Shown here in pieces: positions 18,200 through 27,123 of a stretch of DNA of 64,000 nucleotides. Under the pieces are notes generated by a model. That model had not been told where the DNA came from. It ran no database searches and was given only the letters and a program-made list of their open reading frames with translations. Each line of letters starts with the position of its first letter. Within the stretch, counting starts at the first letter, position 1. The position numbers and the translations under genes are program-made. The stretch is from Maricaulis maris MCS10. Lineage in GTDB: Bacteria; Pseudomonadota; Alphaproteobacteria; Caulobacterales; Maricaulaceae. The stretch lies in the NCBI RefSeq assembly GCF_000014745.1, contig NC_008347.1:2682001-2746000 (forward strand). The letters are read 5' to 3'.

Positions 18200-19409
18200 T
18201 GACCTGAGCCCCATTTGGTCCCGCATTTGAATCGAGAGTCTGTCGTTACGGAGACAGACGATGCACAAGAGTAAATTTTCAGAAGAGCAGATCATCGCGA
18301 CCCTGGCGGAACAGGAGCGTTACATGTCGACGGCTGAGGTGTGCCGACGTCACGGATCAGCTCGGCGACGTTTTACAAGTGGAAGGCCAAGTTCGGCGGG
18401 ATGGACGGGTCTGATGCCCGGTGGCTGAAGGTGCTGGAGACCGAGAACGCCCGGCTCAAGAAGCTGCTGGCCGACAGCATGCTGGATGTGTCGATCCTGA
18501 AAGATCTGCTGAGAACGCCCTGACGATGCCCCGGATGAAGCGGGACGCGGCGGTTGGGGTGATTGAGACCTATGACATCTCCCAACGCCGCGCCCGCCGA
18601 CCGGTCAGCGTCGATCCGAAGGCGGTGCGACGAGAAGCCGTGCCCGACAATGCGGAGATGCGCACGCGCCTGCGTGAGGTCGCGGCGGTGCGTCGGCTAT
18701 CGTCGGATCGGGCTGATACTGGAACGTGGGGGCCTCACCATGAACCACAAGAAGCTGCGACGGCTCTACAAGGAAGAGGGCTTGGCGGTGAAGCGCAGGC
18801 GCGGCCGTAAGCGGGCCACGGGTACACGAGAGCCGATGCCTGTGCCATACGGGCCGACCAAGCGCTGGGGCCTGGACTTTGTGGCGGACGTGTTCGGCCC
18901 GGCGCGGCGCTCCCCATACTCATGTAAGCGACGACTACACGCGCGAGTGCTTGGCGCTGGTGGCGGATACGTCCTTGTCAGGCGCCCGCGTGGCCCGTGA
19001 GCTAGATCGCTGCATCCGGCTCTGTGGCAAGCCGGAGACCATCGTGTCCGACAACGGGACGGAGTTTACCAGCCGGGCGACCCTGTAATGGCAGAAGCAG
19101 AGCGGCATCGCCTGGCACTACATCGCGCCTCGCAGCAGAACGGCTTCGTAGAGTCTGTTCAATGGAAAACTGCGCGATGAATGCCTCACCGACTAGGTGT
19201 TCGACAGCCTCGCCCATGCCCGCAAGGTGCTGGCGCGTTGGCGGCATGACTACAACCACCACCGGCCCCACTCATCCTTGGGCGGGCTGACGCCCCCCCC
19301 CCCCCGCAGCGTGCCGGTCGCTCGAGCTACGCGGGGGCTCCGCTCCCGCCTCGCTCGCCAGACCTCAAACCATGGACTATGAAAGGCTCAGACTTTCGAA
19401 ATGAACGAG
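18200..19409 (+). mobile_element. IS3-family element, copy B (right end lost)
   Basis: Same sequence as copy A read on the other strand: position 18200 corresponds to 6320 and the match stays in register to the homopolymer near 19293, where copy B has 13 C and copy A 12 G. It then matches again up to 19409. The last about 21 bases, including the terminal repeat, are missing and IS481 begins at 19411. Without one end it cannot transpose as a unit. Confidence 0.85.
18261..19382 (+). pseudogene. IS3 OrfA/OrfB transposase, inactive (copy B)
   Basis: It carries the same lesions as copy A: the OrfA frameshift near 18355 after VCRRHG, at least two OrfB frame changes, and a TAA after the DNGTEF block at 19086-19088. 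The longer C run changes the frame of the last OrfB segment (after SSLGGLTPPPP) compared with copy A. It is not functional. Confidence 0.85.
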
Positions 19410-19410
19410 A

Positions 19411-20440
19411 TGTCGTTTCTCAAGACGTCGCTAAGCAGGGCGTTGAGCCTATGGCTTGCGGTTGCCTGGCCAGAGCATAGTGCGGTCGGTTGGCGTTGTA
19501 CCAGTCCAAGTATCGCACGAGGTCGGCGTTACGGCTGTCGGATGATCGGTAAGGGATGGCGTAGGCCCGTTCTCTGAGCAGGGTCTGGATGAAGCGTTCG
19601 GCCTTGCCATTGGTGCGGGGTGTGTAGGGCCGGGTGCGGATGTGGCGGATGTTCAGCCAGCGCAGTGCCTTGGCGAAGAGGCGCGAGACGTAGGGGCTGC
19701 CATTGTCGTTCATGACGCGTTCGACGGTGATGCCGTGGATTTTGGACCAGCGCAGGGCGCGTACCAGAAAGGCAGTCGTGGTGCCGCGTTTCTGGTCGAC
19801 CAGGACTCGACATAGGCTAGGCGTGTGGCGGCATCGGTGGCGACATGGACACAGTCCCAGCCGGCACCAGGGTTGCGGTTACCCTTGCGCACGCCGGTCA
19901 CGCGATGGCCGGGTTTGTTGAAGCGGCCCAATGACTTGATGTCCAGGTGGAGAAACTCGCCCGGCCGCTCGCGCTGATAGCGGATGATGGGCGGCTTCGG
20001 CTCCAGGACAGATAGCCGCCCAATTCCCATGGCCTTAAGCCAGCGCGCCACGGTGGTGCAGGCCAAGCGCAGGCGGTCGGCGATCTCGGCGGCCGTCATG
20101 CGGTAATCGAGGCGAAGCCGGGCGGCGGCGTATCGCCACCACTCACCGATCCGCCGGGATGGCCGGTGCGGCGCTCTTGACGCGGTGTCCAGACCCGCAT
20201 CGCCACCCATGCGGTATCGCGCCAGCCATTTGTAGACAGTCCGGATCGAGATCCCGAAGGCGCCTGCAATGGTCGCGACCGTCACACCTGCAGCATGGCG
20301 CTGTACAATCAAGGCTCGCGAATAGGGCGTGGTTCTGGCATTCCTGTGCCTGTTCATCTGGGCGTTCCTTTCCTCTGGTCGTGTCGCAACAACCAGTCTC
20401 AAGGCTTCAGCCCGGGCGAACAACCTTATGAGAACTCACA
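19411..20440 (-). mobile_element. IS481-family element with both ends
   Basis: About 1030 bp. The left end TGTCGTTTCTCAAGAC and the right end (plus strand ...TTATGAGAACTCACA) form imperfect inverted repeats sharing TGTnnnTTCTCA. The transposase gene fills it on the minus strand. It replaces the right end of IS3 copy B and lies 50 bases beyond the end of the phosphohexomutase gene. Confidence 0.75.
19420..20357 (-). pseudogene. IS481 transposase, frameshifted
   Basis: The N-terminal half starts MNRHRNARTTPYSRALIV and has the helix-turn-helix VATIAGAFGISIRTVYKWL, then the DDE core start EFLHLDIKSLGRF and DAATRLAYVE. One base is lost near 19800: the remaining core (VMNDNGSPYVSRLFAKALRW, RPYTPRTNGKAERFIQTLLR) is in another frame. 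The tail after RPHYALARQP also differs from the truncated copy at 4878, showing a second frame change. It probably makes no active enzyme. Confidence 0.8.
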
Positions 20441-20490
20441 GCAGTGGGCGCAAACCTGTGTTGGATTCCGGTTAAACCCAATGTCGCTCG

Positions 20491-22011
20491 TCAAAGTTTT
20501 TGATCGAACTCACCCACTTCCGGGCAACCGGCCAACACCGTTTCGATTGCCTGGAACACGGACACCACTTCCTCATGGCTATTTGGGCTCTCAACCACAA
20601 CCACAAGGTTGGGCGTGTTCGAACTGGCCCGTACCAGACCCCAAGCGCCGCCCTCCAGGGAGAAACGGACGCCGTTGACCGTGTTCACATCAGTGATCGC
20701 ACGCCCGGCGACAGCCTCGCCATTGGTCTTGCGTGCCTGGAAGCGTTCGACAATCTTCTCAACCACGCCATATTTTTCTTCGTCCGCGCAGGCCGGTGAC
20801 ATGGTCGGCGACCCGTAGCTCATCGGCAGGTCGCGGCGAAGGTCGGCCATGGTCTTGTCAGGATTACGCTCCAGCATTTGCAACACGGCCCGTGCGGCAA
20901 CCAGACCGTCATCATAGCCACGGCCGATCGGCGGCTGCAGGAAGAAATGGCCCGACTTCTCGAAGCCGGCCAGCGCGCCCAGCTCCTTCGAGCGCCGCTT
21001 GATGTAAGAATGCCCGGTCTTGTAATAGTCGGTTTTGCAGCCGTGCTCGGCCAGGACTGGGTCGATTGCAAACAGGCCGGTGGACTTCACGTCGACGACA
21101 AAACTGGCACCGGGATGGAGTGGCGCCAGATCGCGGGCGAGCATCAGCCCGATCTTGTCGGCGAAGATTTCCTCGCCCTCATTGTCGATCACACCGCACC
21201 GGTCACCATCGCCATCAAAGCCAAGGCCGACGTCGGCGCCGTGCTCGAGCACGGCATCGCGCATGGCGTGCAGCATCTTCATGTCTTCAGGATTGGGATT
21301 GTAGCGCGGGAAGGTGTGGTCAAGTTCACAATCCATCTCGACGACCTCGACGCCCATCGCCCTGAGCGCCTGCGGGGCAAAGGCCCCCGCCGTGCCATTG
21401 CCGCAGGCAGCGACGACCTTCAGCGGACGCTTGATCGCAACGTCTTTGGCGACATCATCGAGATAACGTTCGGCAACGCCAGCCTGACGGACATAGCCAC
21501 CACCGGAGCGGGTCTTCGCCGATCCGGACAGGACGATTTCCTTGAGCCGGCTCATCTCGTCCGGACCGAAGGTCAAGGGACGGTTGGCCCCCATCTTGAC
21601 GCCGGTCCAGCCATTCGAGTTGTGGCTCGCCGTGACCATCGCCACGCAGGGAATGTCGAGATCAAACTGTGCGTAGTAGGCGGTGGGCGAGAGCGCCAGG
21701 CCGATATCATGCACTTCGATGCCCGCCGACATCAATCCGACCTCCAGCGCCTGTTTCACGCTCAGCGAATAGCTTCGGAAGTCATGGCCGACGACGATCT
21801 TCGGCGCCACGCCGAGTTCATGGATCAGCGTGCCCAGACCGGCCCCAAGCGCCTGCACGCCGTACAGGTTGAGATCGGGAGCCTTATCGGAACCGGGATG
21901 GCCGAACCACCAGCGCGCATCATATTCCCTAAAGCCGGTCGGCTTGATCAGGGCCTCGGTCTCGAACTCCCAGGAATTGGGCTTCAGGCTGGCATGGGGC
22001 TTGGTCGTCAT
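20491..22011 (-). CDS. Phosphomannomutase/phosphoglucomutase
   Basis: A 506-residue alpha-D-phosphohexomutase of the ManB/AlgC type. The phosphoserine loop MVTASHNSNGWTGVKMG is near residue 127-140, the metal loop GFDGDGDRCG near 270, and the sugar-specificity loop GFEKSGHFF further on. It interconverts hexose 1- and 6-phosphates, feeding GDP-mannose and UDP-glucose synthesis. ATG 22011 is chosen because family homology begins there; the frame open to 22137 overlaps ugd. It lies 82 bases after ugd on the same strand and is probably co-transcribed. Which sugar dominates cannot be read from the sequence, so no symbol is given. The IS481 element begins 50 bases past its stop. Confidence 0.88.
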   Translation of the reverse strand: MTTKPHASLKPNSWEFETEALIKPTGFREYDARWWFGHPGSDKAPDLNLYGVQALGAGLGTLIHELGVAPKIVVGHDFRSYSLSVKQALEVGLMSAGIEVHDIGLALSPTAYYAQFDLDIPCVAMVTASHNSNGWTGVKMGANRPLTFGPDEMSRLKEIVLSGSAKTRSGGGYVRQAGVAERYLDDVAKDVAIKRPLKVVAACGNGTAGAFAPQALRAMGVEVVEMDCELDHTFPRYNPNPEDMKMLHAMRDAVLEHGADVGLGFDGDGDRCGVIDNEGEEIFADKIGLMLARDLAPLHPGASFVVDVKSTGLFAIDPVLAEHGCKTDYYKTGHSYIKRRSKELGALAGFEKSGHFFLQPPIGRGYDDGLVAARAVLQMLERNPDKTMADLRRDLPMSYGSPTMSPACADEEKYGVVEKIVERFQARKTNGEAVAGRAITDVNTVNGVRFSLEGGAWGLVRASSNTPNLVVVVESPNSHEEVVSVFQAIETVLAGCPEVGEFDQKL

Positions 22012-22093
22012 GGGAACACCGCTTCTTGTTTCACAGGCAGGGTGGATCTCGCGACGCGCACAGCCCTTCGGGCTGTACCCGGCGGGCTGTTGA

Positions 22094-23404
22094 TCAGCCG
22101 TTGGGACGTCCGACGCTGGTATAGGCGAAACCGGCATTATTGGCTTCTTCCAGCGTGTAGATATTACGCAGGTCGACCAAGACCGGCGCCTTCATCATCG
22201 ATTTCAGACGTTTCAGGTCAAGGGCGCGGAATTCATTCCACTCGGTGATGATCACCAGTACATCCGCGCCTTCGGCGCAGAAATAGGGCCCGGAGACGAA
22301 TTCAACATTGTCGAACAACTTCTCCGCCTCAACGGTACCGGCCGGATCAAAGGCACGCACAGTCGCACCGGCCCTTTGCAGCGCCGGAATGATCTCGAGG
22401 CTCGGTGCATCGCGCATGTCGTCGGTATTCGGCTTGAAGGTCACGCCGAGGACAGCCACCGTCTTACCTTTGACGTCCCCGTCACAGGCTGCAATGACCT
22501 TGTCCGCCATGGCACGCTTGCGGGCATCATTGACCTCGACAACAGTCTCGATCAGGCGCAGCGGGGCATCATTTTCCTGGGCTGTCCGGGTCAGGGCCAA
22601 CGTGTCTTTCGGGAAACAGGACCCGCCATAGCCAGGACCGGCGTGCAGGAATTTGCCGCCGATACGCTGGTCGAGGCCGACACCCTTGGCAACTTCCTGG
22701 ACATTCGCGCCAACCTTTTCGCACAGATCAGCAATCTCGTTGATGAAGGTGATCTTCATCGCCAGGAAGGCGTTGGCCGCATATTTGATCAGCTCGGACG
22801 TGCGACGCGAGGTGAACACGATCGGTGTCTCGTTGAGGAAGAGCGGACGGTAAAGCTCGTTCATCGAGGCGCGGGCCCGGTCATCATCGGTACCGACGAC
22901 GACACGGTCGGGACGCTTGAAATCATCAATCGCCGCGCCTTCGCGCAGGAATTCAGGATTGGAGACGACCGAGAAGTCCGCGTCTGCACGCGTTTCGCGA
23001 ATGATGCGCTCGACCTCATCACCGGTTCCGACCGGAACGGTCGATTTGGTCACGACCACCGTATAGCCATCCAAGACGCCGGCGATTTCCTTCGCAGCCG
23101 CGTAGACATAGCTGAGGTCAGCAAAACCATCGCCGCGACGAGAAGGCGTTCCCACCGCAATGAATACCGCGTCTGCAGACCTTACGGCCTCGGCCAGGTC
23201 CTGTGTGAAGGAAAGCCTCCCTTCGCGCGCGTTGCGCGCGACCAGCATATCAAGGCCCGGCTCATAGATCGGGATGCCGCCGGATTTGAGCGTTTCAACC
23301 TTTTCGGCGTCCTTGTCGACGCAGGTAACCTCGTGCCCGAAATCCGCGAAACAAGCGCCGGATACCAGCCCGACATAGCCTGTCCCAATCATTGCGACGC
23401 GCAT
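22094..23404 (-). CDS. ugd: UDP-glucose 6-dehydrogenase
   Basis: A 436-residue enzyme that oxidises UDP-glucose to UDP-glucuronate with two NAD+. The Rossmann start RVAMIGTGYVGLVSG, the hinge KYAANAFLAMKITFINEI and the catalytic-Cys motif GPGYGGSCFPKDTLAL (Cys near 260) are all present, and the C-terminal domain starts KTVAVLGVTFKPNTDDMRD. Length is normal for the family. It sits with galU and a UDP-glucuronate 4-epimerase, giving a route from UTP and glucose-1-phosphate to UDP-GlcA and UDP-GalA, plausible acidic building blocks for the nearby glycan. Confidence 0.95.
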   Translation of the reverse strand: MRVAMIGTGYVGLVSGACFADFGHEVTCVDKDAEKVETLKSGGIPIYEPGLDMLVARNAREGRLSFTQDLAEAVRSADAVFIAVGTPSRRGDGFADLSYVYAAAKEIAGVLDGYTVVVTKSTVPVGTGDEVERIIRETRADADFSVVSNPEFLREGAAIDDFKRPDRVVVGTDDDRARASMNELYRPLFLNETPIVFTSRRTSELIKYAANAFLAMKITFINEIADLCEKVGANVQEVAKGVGLDQRIGGKFLHAGPGYGGSCFPKDTLALTRTAQENDAPLRLIETVVEVNDARKRAMADKVIAACDGDVKGKTVAVLGVTFKPNTDDMRDAPSLEIIPALQRAGATVRAFDPAGTVEAEKLFDNVEFVSGPYFCAEGADVLVIITEWNEFRALDLKRLKSMMKAPVLVDLRNIYTLEEANNAGFAYTSVGRPNG

Positions 23405-23504
23405 AATCCACCACTCCAGTAACGGTCAGTTGGGTATCGCTGACCGTACGAACCAACGCAAGAAGAGATTGCCGCACCTCGTTCCGGCGTCCAACAAGCG
23501 AGAC

Positions 23505-24854
23505 CTAGCCCTGGGCCACTGTCTCGATCGCGCCTCGGACATCGTCGACAACTGAGCGGATCAACTTTTGCTCGCCTTCGGCCATAACGCGCACAACAGG
23601 CTCGGTGCCCGAAGCCCGCACAACCAGTCGGCCAGCCACCCCCATGCGGACTTCGGCCTCGGCAATCGCCGCTTTGACAGCCTCGGACTCAAGCGGTTTC
23701 CGACCCCGGGGGACGCGAACATTCTCGAGAAGTTGCGGAGCTGGCTTGAACACTTTGAGCAACTCGCTCGCCCGCTTGCCGCTATCACCCAAGACGCGAA
23801 GGACCTGCAATGCGGCAATCAGACCATCGCCGGTCGGTGAATAGTCGGGCATCACGATATGGCCCGAGGCTTCGCCCCCGAGATTGATACCTGTTTCCCG
23901 CATACGCTCAGAGACATATCGATCCCCGACACGGGTCCGCTCGAGAGCAATACCGCGACCAGCAAGATACTGCTCCAGCCCGAGATTCGACATTACGGTC
24001 GATACGATCGCAGGATGCCGCAATTCACCGATGTCCTGCCAATGGCCTGCCAGAAGGCCGAGAATCTGATCGCCATCGATGACCCGCCCCTTCTCGTCGC
24101 AGAGCACGACCCGATCACCATCCCCGTCGAGTGCAATACCAAGATCGGCGCGGTACTTGATCACTTCCTTGGACAGACGCGCTGGAGCGGTCGAGCCGCA
24201 CTCCTCATTCACGTTGAACCCGTTCGGCTCCACCCCGATCGGGATCACGTCAGCTCCCAGCTCCCACAAGGCGGCCGGGGCGACCTTGTAGCCTGCGCCA
24301 TTGGCGCAATCGACAACCAGGCGAAGATTTGAGAGACGCTGGGCGCGCGGAAAGGACGATTTGACGATCTCGACATAGCGCGCTTGGGCATCATCTACCC
24401 GCTTGGCCCGGCCAAGGTCCGACGGCGCGGCCAGCCCGTCTACCAGCGATCCATCCATCAAGGCCTCGATCTCGAGCTCCGCCTTGTCGTCCAGCTTGCG
24501 GCCATCCGGGCCGAACAGCTTCATGCCGTTGTCATGATAGGGATTATGAGACGCCGTTATCATGACACCAAGATCGGCCCTCAATGAGCGCGTCATCAGC
24601 GCTACCGCCGGCGTGGGCAAGGGACCAAACTGGAAGACATCCATGCCGACCGATGTGAAACCGGCCACCAGTGCGCTCTCGATCATATATCCCGAAAGGC
24701 GCGTGTCTTTTCCGATCACAACCGAATGCCGCCCCGTATGACGGACAAAATATCTGCCGGCCGCCATTCCCAAGCGCAGGGCATTTTCAGCCGTCATAGG
24801 AAAGCTGTTCGTCTGCCCCCTCACCCCGTCGGTTCCAAAGTATTTCTTGCCCAT
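23505..24854 (-). CDS. glmM: Phosphoglucosamine mutase
   Basis: A 449-residue enzyme converting glucosamine-6-phosphate to glucosamine-1-phosphate on the way to UDP-GlcNAc. The N-terminus [11 protein letters not shown] is diagnostic; the catalytic Ser102 lies in [13 protein letters not shown], the metal loop is ALDGDGDRV, the specificity loop GGEASGHIV, and the phosphate-binding loop [16 protein letters not shown] 24854 is chosen because GlmM homology begins exactly there; the frame open to 25061 runs into galU. It is divergent from galU with 128 bases between starts. Expected to be essential. Confidence 0.95.
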   Translation of the reverse strand: MGKKYFGTDGVRGQTNSFPMTAENALRLGMAAGRYFVRHTGRHSVVIGKDTRLSGYMIESALVAGFTSVGMDVFQFGPLPTPAVALMTRSLRADLGVMITASHNPYHDNGMKLFGPDGRKLDDKAELEIEALMDGSLVDGLAAPSDLGRAKRVDDAQARYVEIVKSSFPRAQRLSNLRLVVDCANGAGYKVAPAALWELGADVIPIGVEPNGFNVNEECGSTAPARLSKEVIKYRADLGIALDGDGDRVVLCDEKGRVIDGDQILGLLAGHWQDIGELRHPAIVSTVMSNLGLEQYLAGRGIALERTRVGDRYVSERMRETGINLGGEASGHIVMPDYSPTGDGLIAALQVLRVLGDSGKRASELLKVFKPAPQLLENVRVPRGRKPLESEAVKAAIAEAEVRMGVAGRLVVRASGTEPVVRVMAEGEQKLIRSVVDDVRGAIETVAQG

Positions 24855-24982
24855 GGCATCACCCGATTTGCCTGCTTTGCTCGGTATATAGGACCTGTCC
24901 GCAAAACCGAAGTGAATGGGTGAGCTGGACGCTCGCATAGTGATCGGGTAGGCGTTGATGCTGCTTAAGTACGGGGAAATAC

Positions 24983-25855
24983 ATGACACGCGTCCGCAAA
25001 GCTGTGCTGCCGGTTGCCGGCTTTGGAACCCGGGTTCTTCCCGCCACCAAGTCCATCCCAAAGGAAATGCTTCCAGTCTTCGACCGCCCGGCGATCCAGT
25101 ATGTCGTCGATGAAGCCATTGCTGCCGGCATCGAGCACTTCGTCTTCGTGACGGGTCGCAACAAGGCTGCGATCGAGGACCATTTTGACACTGCCTATGA
25201 GCTCGAGGCCAGCTTGAGAATGAAAGGTGAGGAAGGCCTCCTTGCCGAGATAACCCAGTCCAAACCCACTCCAGGCTCGATGAGTTTTGTGCGGCAGCAG
25301 GCCCCGCTGGGCCTGGGCCATGCGATCTGGTGCGCCCGCGACATCATCGGCGATGATCCCTTTGCCATCCTGCTGCCGGACGTTCTCGTCCAGGCCGAGC
25401 CCAGCTGCCTCGCCCAGATGATCAATGTGTTCGACGAGACCGGCGGCAATGTGATCGCGGTCGAACAGGTGCCGCCTGCGGAAGTCAGCAAATACGGAAT
25501 CATTGATCCGCAATCGCGCGACGGTAACCGCATCCGAATGCGCGGCATGGTGGAAAAACCGCCCGTTGATGCTGCCCCGTCCAATCTCTCGATCACTGGT
25601 CGCTACATCCTGCAGGGATCGATTTTCGAATACCTGGCCGACCAGGCAGCCGGCGCTGGCGGCGAGATACAATTGACCGACGCCATGGCGCGATTGATGG
25701 AGACCCAGGACTTCCATGCCGTGGAGTATGAGGGGCAGTCCTATGACTGCGGCAGCAAACTCGGCTATCTGCGCGCGACCATGGCCTACGCCCGCGCCCA
25801 TCCCAGCCTCGGTGATGGTGCCCAGGCCCTGATCGATGAATTCAGCCGGACGTGA
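24983..25855 (+). CDS. galU: UTP-glucose-1-phosphate uridylyltransferase
   Basis: A 290-residue nucleotidyltransferase making UDP-glucose. It has the N-terminal [21 protein letters not shown] loop (G-x-G-T-R type), LLPDVLV for nucleotide and metal binding, and GMVEKP in the sugar site. The length is normal. A weak purine-rich site (GGGGAAA) precedes ATG 24983. It faces the epimerase gene tail-to-tail across a short stem-loop. Confidence 0.95.
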   Translation: MTRVRKAVLPVAGFGTRVLPATKSIPKEMLPVFDRPAIQYVVDEAIAAGIEHFVFVTGRNKAAIEDHFDTAYELEASLRMKGEEGLLAEITQSKPTPGSMSFVRQQAPLGLGHAIWCARDIIGDDPFAILLPDVLVQAEPSCLAQMINVFDETGGNVIAVEQVPPAEVSKYGIIDPQSRDGNRIRMRGMVEKPPVDAAPSNLSITGRYILQGSIFEYLADQAAGAGGEIQLTDAMARLMETQDFHAVEYEGQSYDCGSKLGYLRATMAYARAHPSLGDGAQALIDEFSRT

Positions 25856-25894
25856 ATTCGCATCGCGGTATCCCAAGCAGGGCAGGCCGGCCCT

Positions 25895-25914
25895 TTCCCG
25901 GCGCACCCCGGGAA
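25895..25914. terminator. Stem-loop between convergent galU and epimerase genes
   Basis: TTCCCGG and CCGGGAA form a 7-bp perfect stem around a six-base loop. There is no T-run on either side, so termination is only possible. The position between two gene tails supports a bidirectional stop. Confidence 0.35.
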
Positions 25915-25937
25915 CCGGCTTTGCTCCAACGGCGAGC

Positions 25938-26906
25938 CTAGCGTGATCGCCAGCCTGCGAACCAGGTCGCGAAACCGGCAAGGCCGGTGGCCAGGTCGAC
26001 CGAGGGCCTGAAACCGTAATCCGCTTCCAGTCGCGATGTGTCGGCAAAGGTTCGGGTCACATCACCGGGCTGCATGGGCAGCATCACCTTGTCAGCGACG
26101 ACACCCAGTTCTGTTTCCAGCGTTTCGATCATGTCCAGCAGGCGGACAGGTGAAGACCCGCCGATATTGTAGATCGCATGACGACCTCGGGCCGGCGAGT
26201 CCGCCAGGATCCGCGACAAGGCCTCGACGATGTCGTCGATATAGGTGAAATCGCGTTCCATATTGCCATTATTGAACACTTGGATGGGCCGCCCCGCCAG
26301 CATGGCGTCAGCGAACAGCCAATAGGCCATGTCAGGCCGCCCCCAGGGGCCGTAGACCGTAAAGAAGCGCAAGCCGGTCGCCGGAATGCCATAGAGGCTG
26401 CAATAGGACGCCGACATCAGTTCGTCAGACCGTTTGGTTGCCGCATAGAGAGAGGCTGGCGACTCTGCAGCATCGCACTCCTTGAATGGCACCGCAGACC
26501 GCTCGCCATAGACCGAGCTGGAGGACGCGTAGACCAGGTGTTCAAGTCTGTCTCCAAGGGCGCGGGCGGCCTCGAGCACAGAAAGGTGGCCGGTCAGATT
26601 GGACCGGGCATACGCGAAGGGGGCCTCAAGCGAATAACGCACACCAGCCTGTGCGCCCAGATGCAGGATGCGTTGCGGGCGCACGTCGGCAACCAGGCCT
26701 GCGACGGCCTCATGATCGGCCAGATCGATCGCCTCGAAGCGAAATCCCGGGTAGCGCGTCAACTGGTCCAGGCGCGCCTGCTTCAGCTTGGGATCATAGT
26801 ATGGATTGAGATTGTCGATACCGACGACGTCTTCACCGGCTTCGAGCTGCGCTCTCGCCGCGTGAAACCCGATGAAGCCCGCCGCTCCTGTAACGAAACT
26901 CGTCAA
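25938..26906 (-). CDS. UDP-glucuronate 4-epimerase-like NAD-dependent epimerase
   Basis: A 322-residue extended short-chain dehydrogenase. The NAD loop is VTGAAGFIGFHAA, the catalytic YxxxK is in SLYAATKRSDE, and the phrases LGAQAGVRYSLEAP, RFFTVYGPWGRPDMA and NNGNMERDFTYIDD are typical of UDP-GlcA 4-epimerases (LspL/Cap1J type) rather than GalE. It would convert UDP-GlcA from Ugd into UDP-GalA. It is somewhat shorter than common members (about 335-350). Other UDP-uronate epimerases cannot be excluded. Confidence 0.85.
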   Translation of the reverse strand: MTSFVTGAAGFIGFHAARAQLEAGEDVVGIDNLNPYYDPKLKQARLDQLTRYPGFRFEAIDLADHEAVAGLVADVRPQRILHLGAQAGVRYSLEAPFAYARSNLTGHLSVLEAARALGDRLEHLVYASSSSVYGERSAVPFKECDAAESPASLYAATKRSDELMSASYCSLYGIPATGLRFFTVYGPWGRPDMAYWLFADAMLAGRPIQVFNNGNMERDFTYIDDIVEALSRILADSPARGRHAIYNIGGSSPVRLLDMIETLETELGVVADKVMLPMQPGDVTRTFADTSRLEADYGFRPSVDLATGLAGFATWFAGWRSR

Positions 26907-26922
26907 ACCCTGGCCTCCCCGA

Positions 26923-26950
26923 CCCGACCTTGTTTGCCCGACCTTGTTTG
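26923..26950. repeat. 14-bp direct tandem repeat
   Basis: CCCGACCTTGTTTG occurs twice in a row just upstream of the epimerase start. No function is evident; it may be a small slippage duplication in the leader. Confidence 0.7.
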
Positions 26951-27095
26951 TCGGCGATCAATTCGCTCGTCGATGCATTGCAATGCCCGCATGGACAACA
27001 ACGACGCATCCCGCATCGTTTTGCCCCAAGCCCCGGTGGCGCAACAGTCTCCGTCGCACATGGAATTGTTGGAAATCCCGAGTGTGGTGGAAGGC

Positions 27096-27116
27096 GGGGA
27101 GGGATGAACCCTCCCC
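27096..27116 (-). terminator. Perfect 8-bp stem-loop after the peptidase gene
   Basis: GGGGAGGG and CCCTCCCC pair around a 5-base loop, 8 bases beyond the stop codon of the secreted peptidase gene. It lacks a U-run, so it could be a terminator, an mRNA 3'-end stabiliser, or both. Confidence 0.45.
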
Positions 27117-27123
27117 GTCAAGC

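Noticed and set aside
5091-19409. Active composite transposon carrying the glycan island
   Set aside because: Both IS3 copies are inactive, copy B lacks one end, and no target duplication is seen; only recombination or trans-mobilisation remains possible.
20878-22248. Open frame of 456 codons opposite the phosphohexomutase and ugd
   Set aside because: Spans the ends of two well-supported genes on the other strand and has no recognisable family.
24965-26047. Open frame of 360 codons opposite galU
   Set aside because: Shadow; galU motifs are complete on the other strand.
26923-26950. Tandem repeat before the epimerase as an operator
   Set aside because: Only two 14-bp units, directly abutting, with no symmetry; slippage is the simpler reading.
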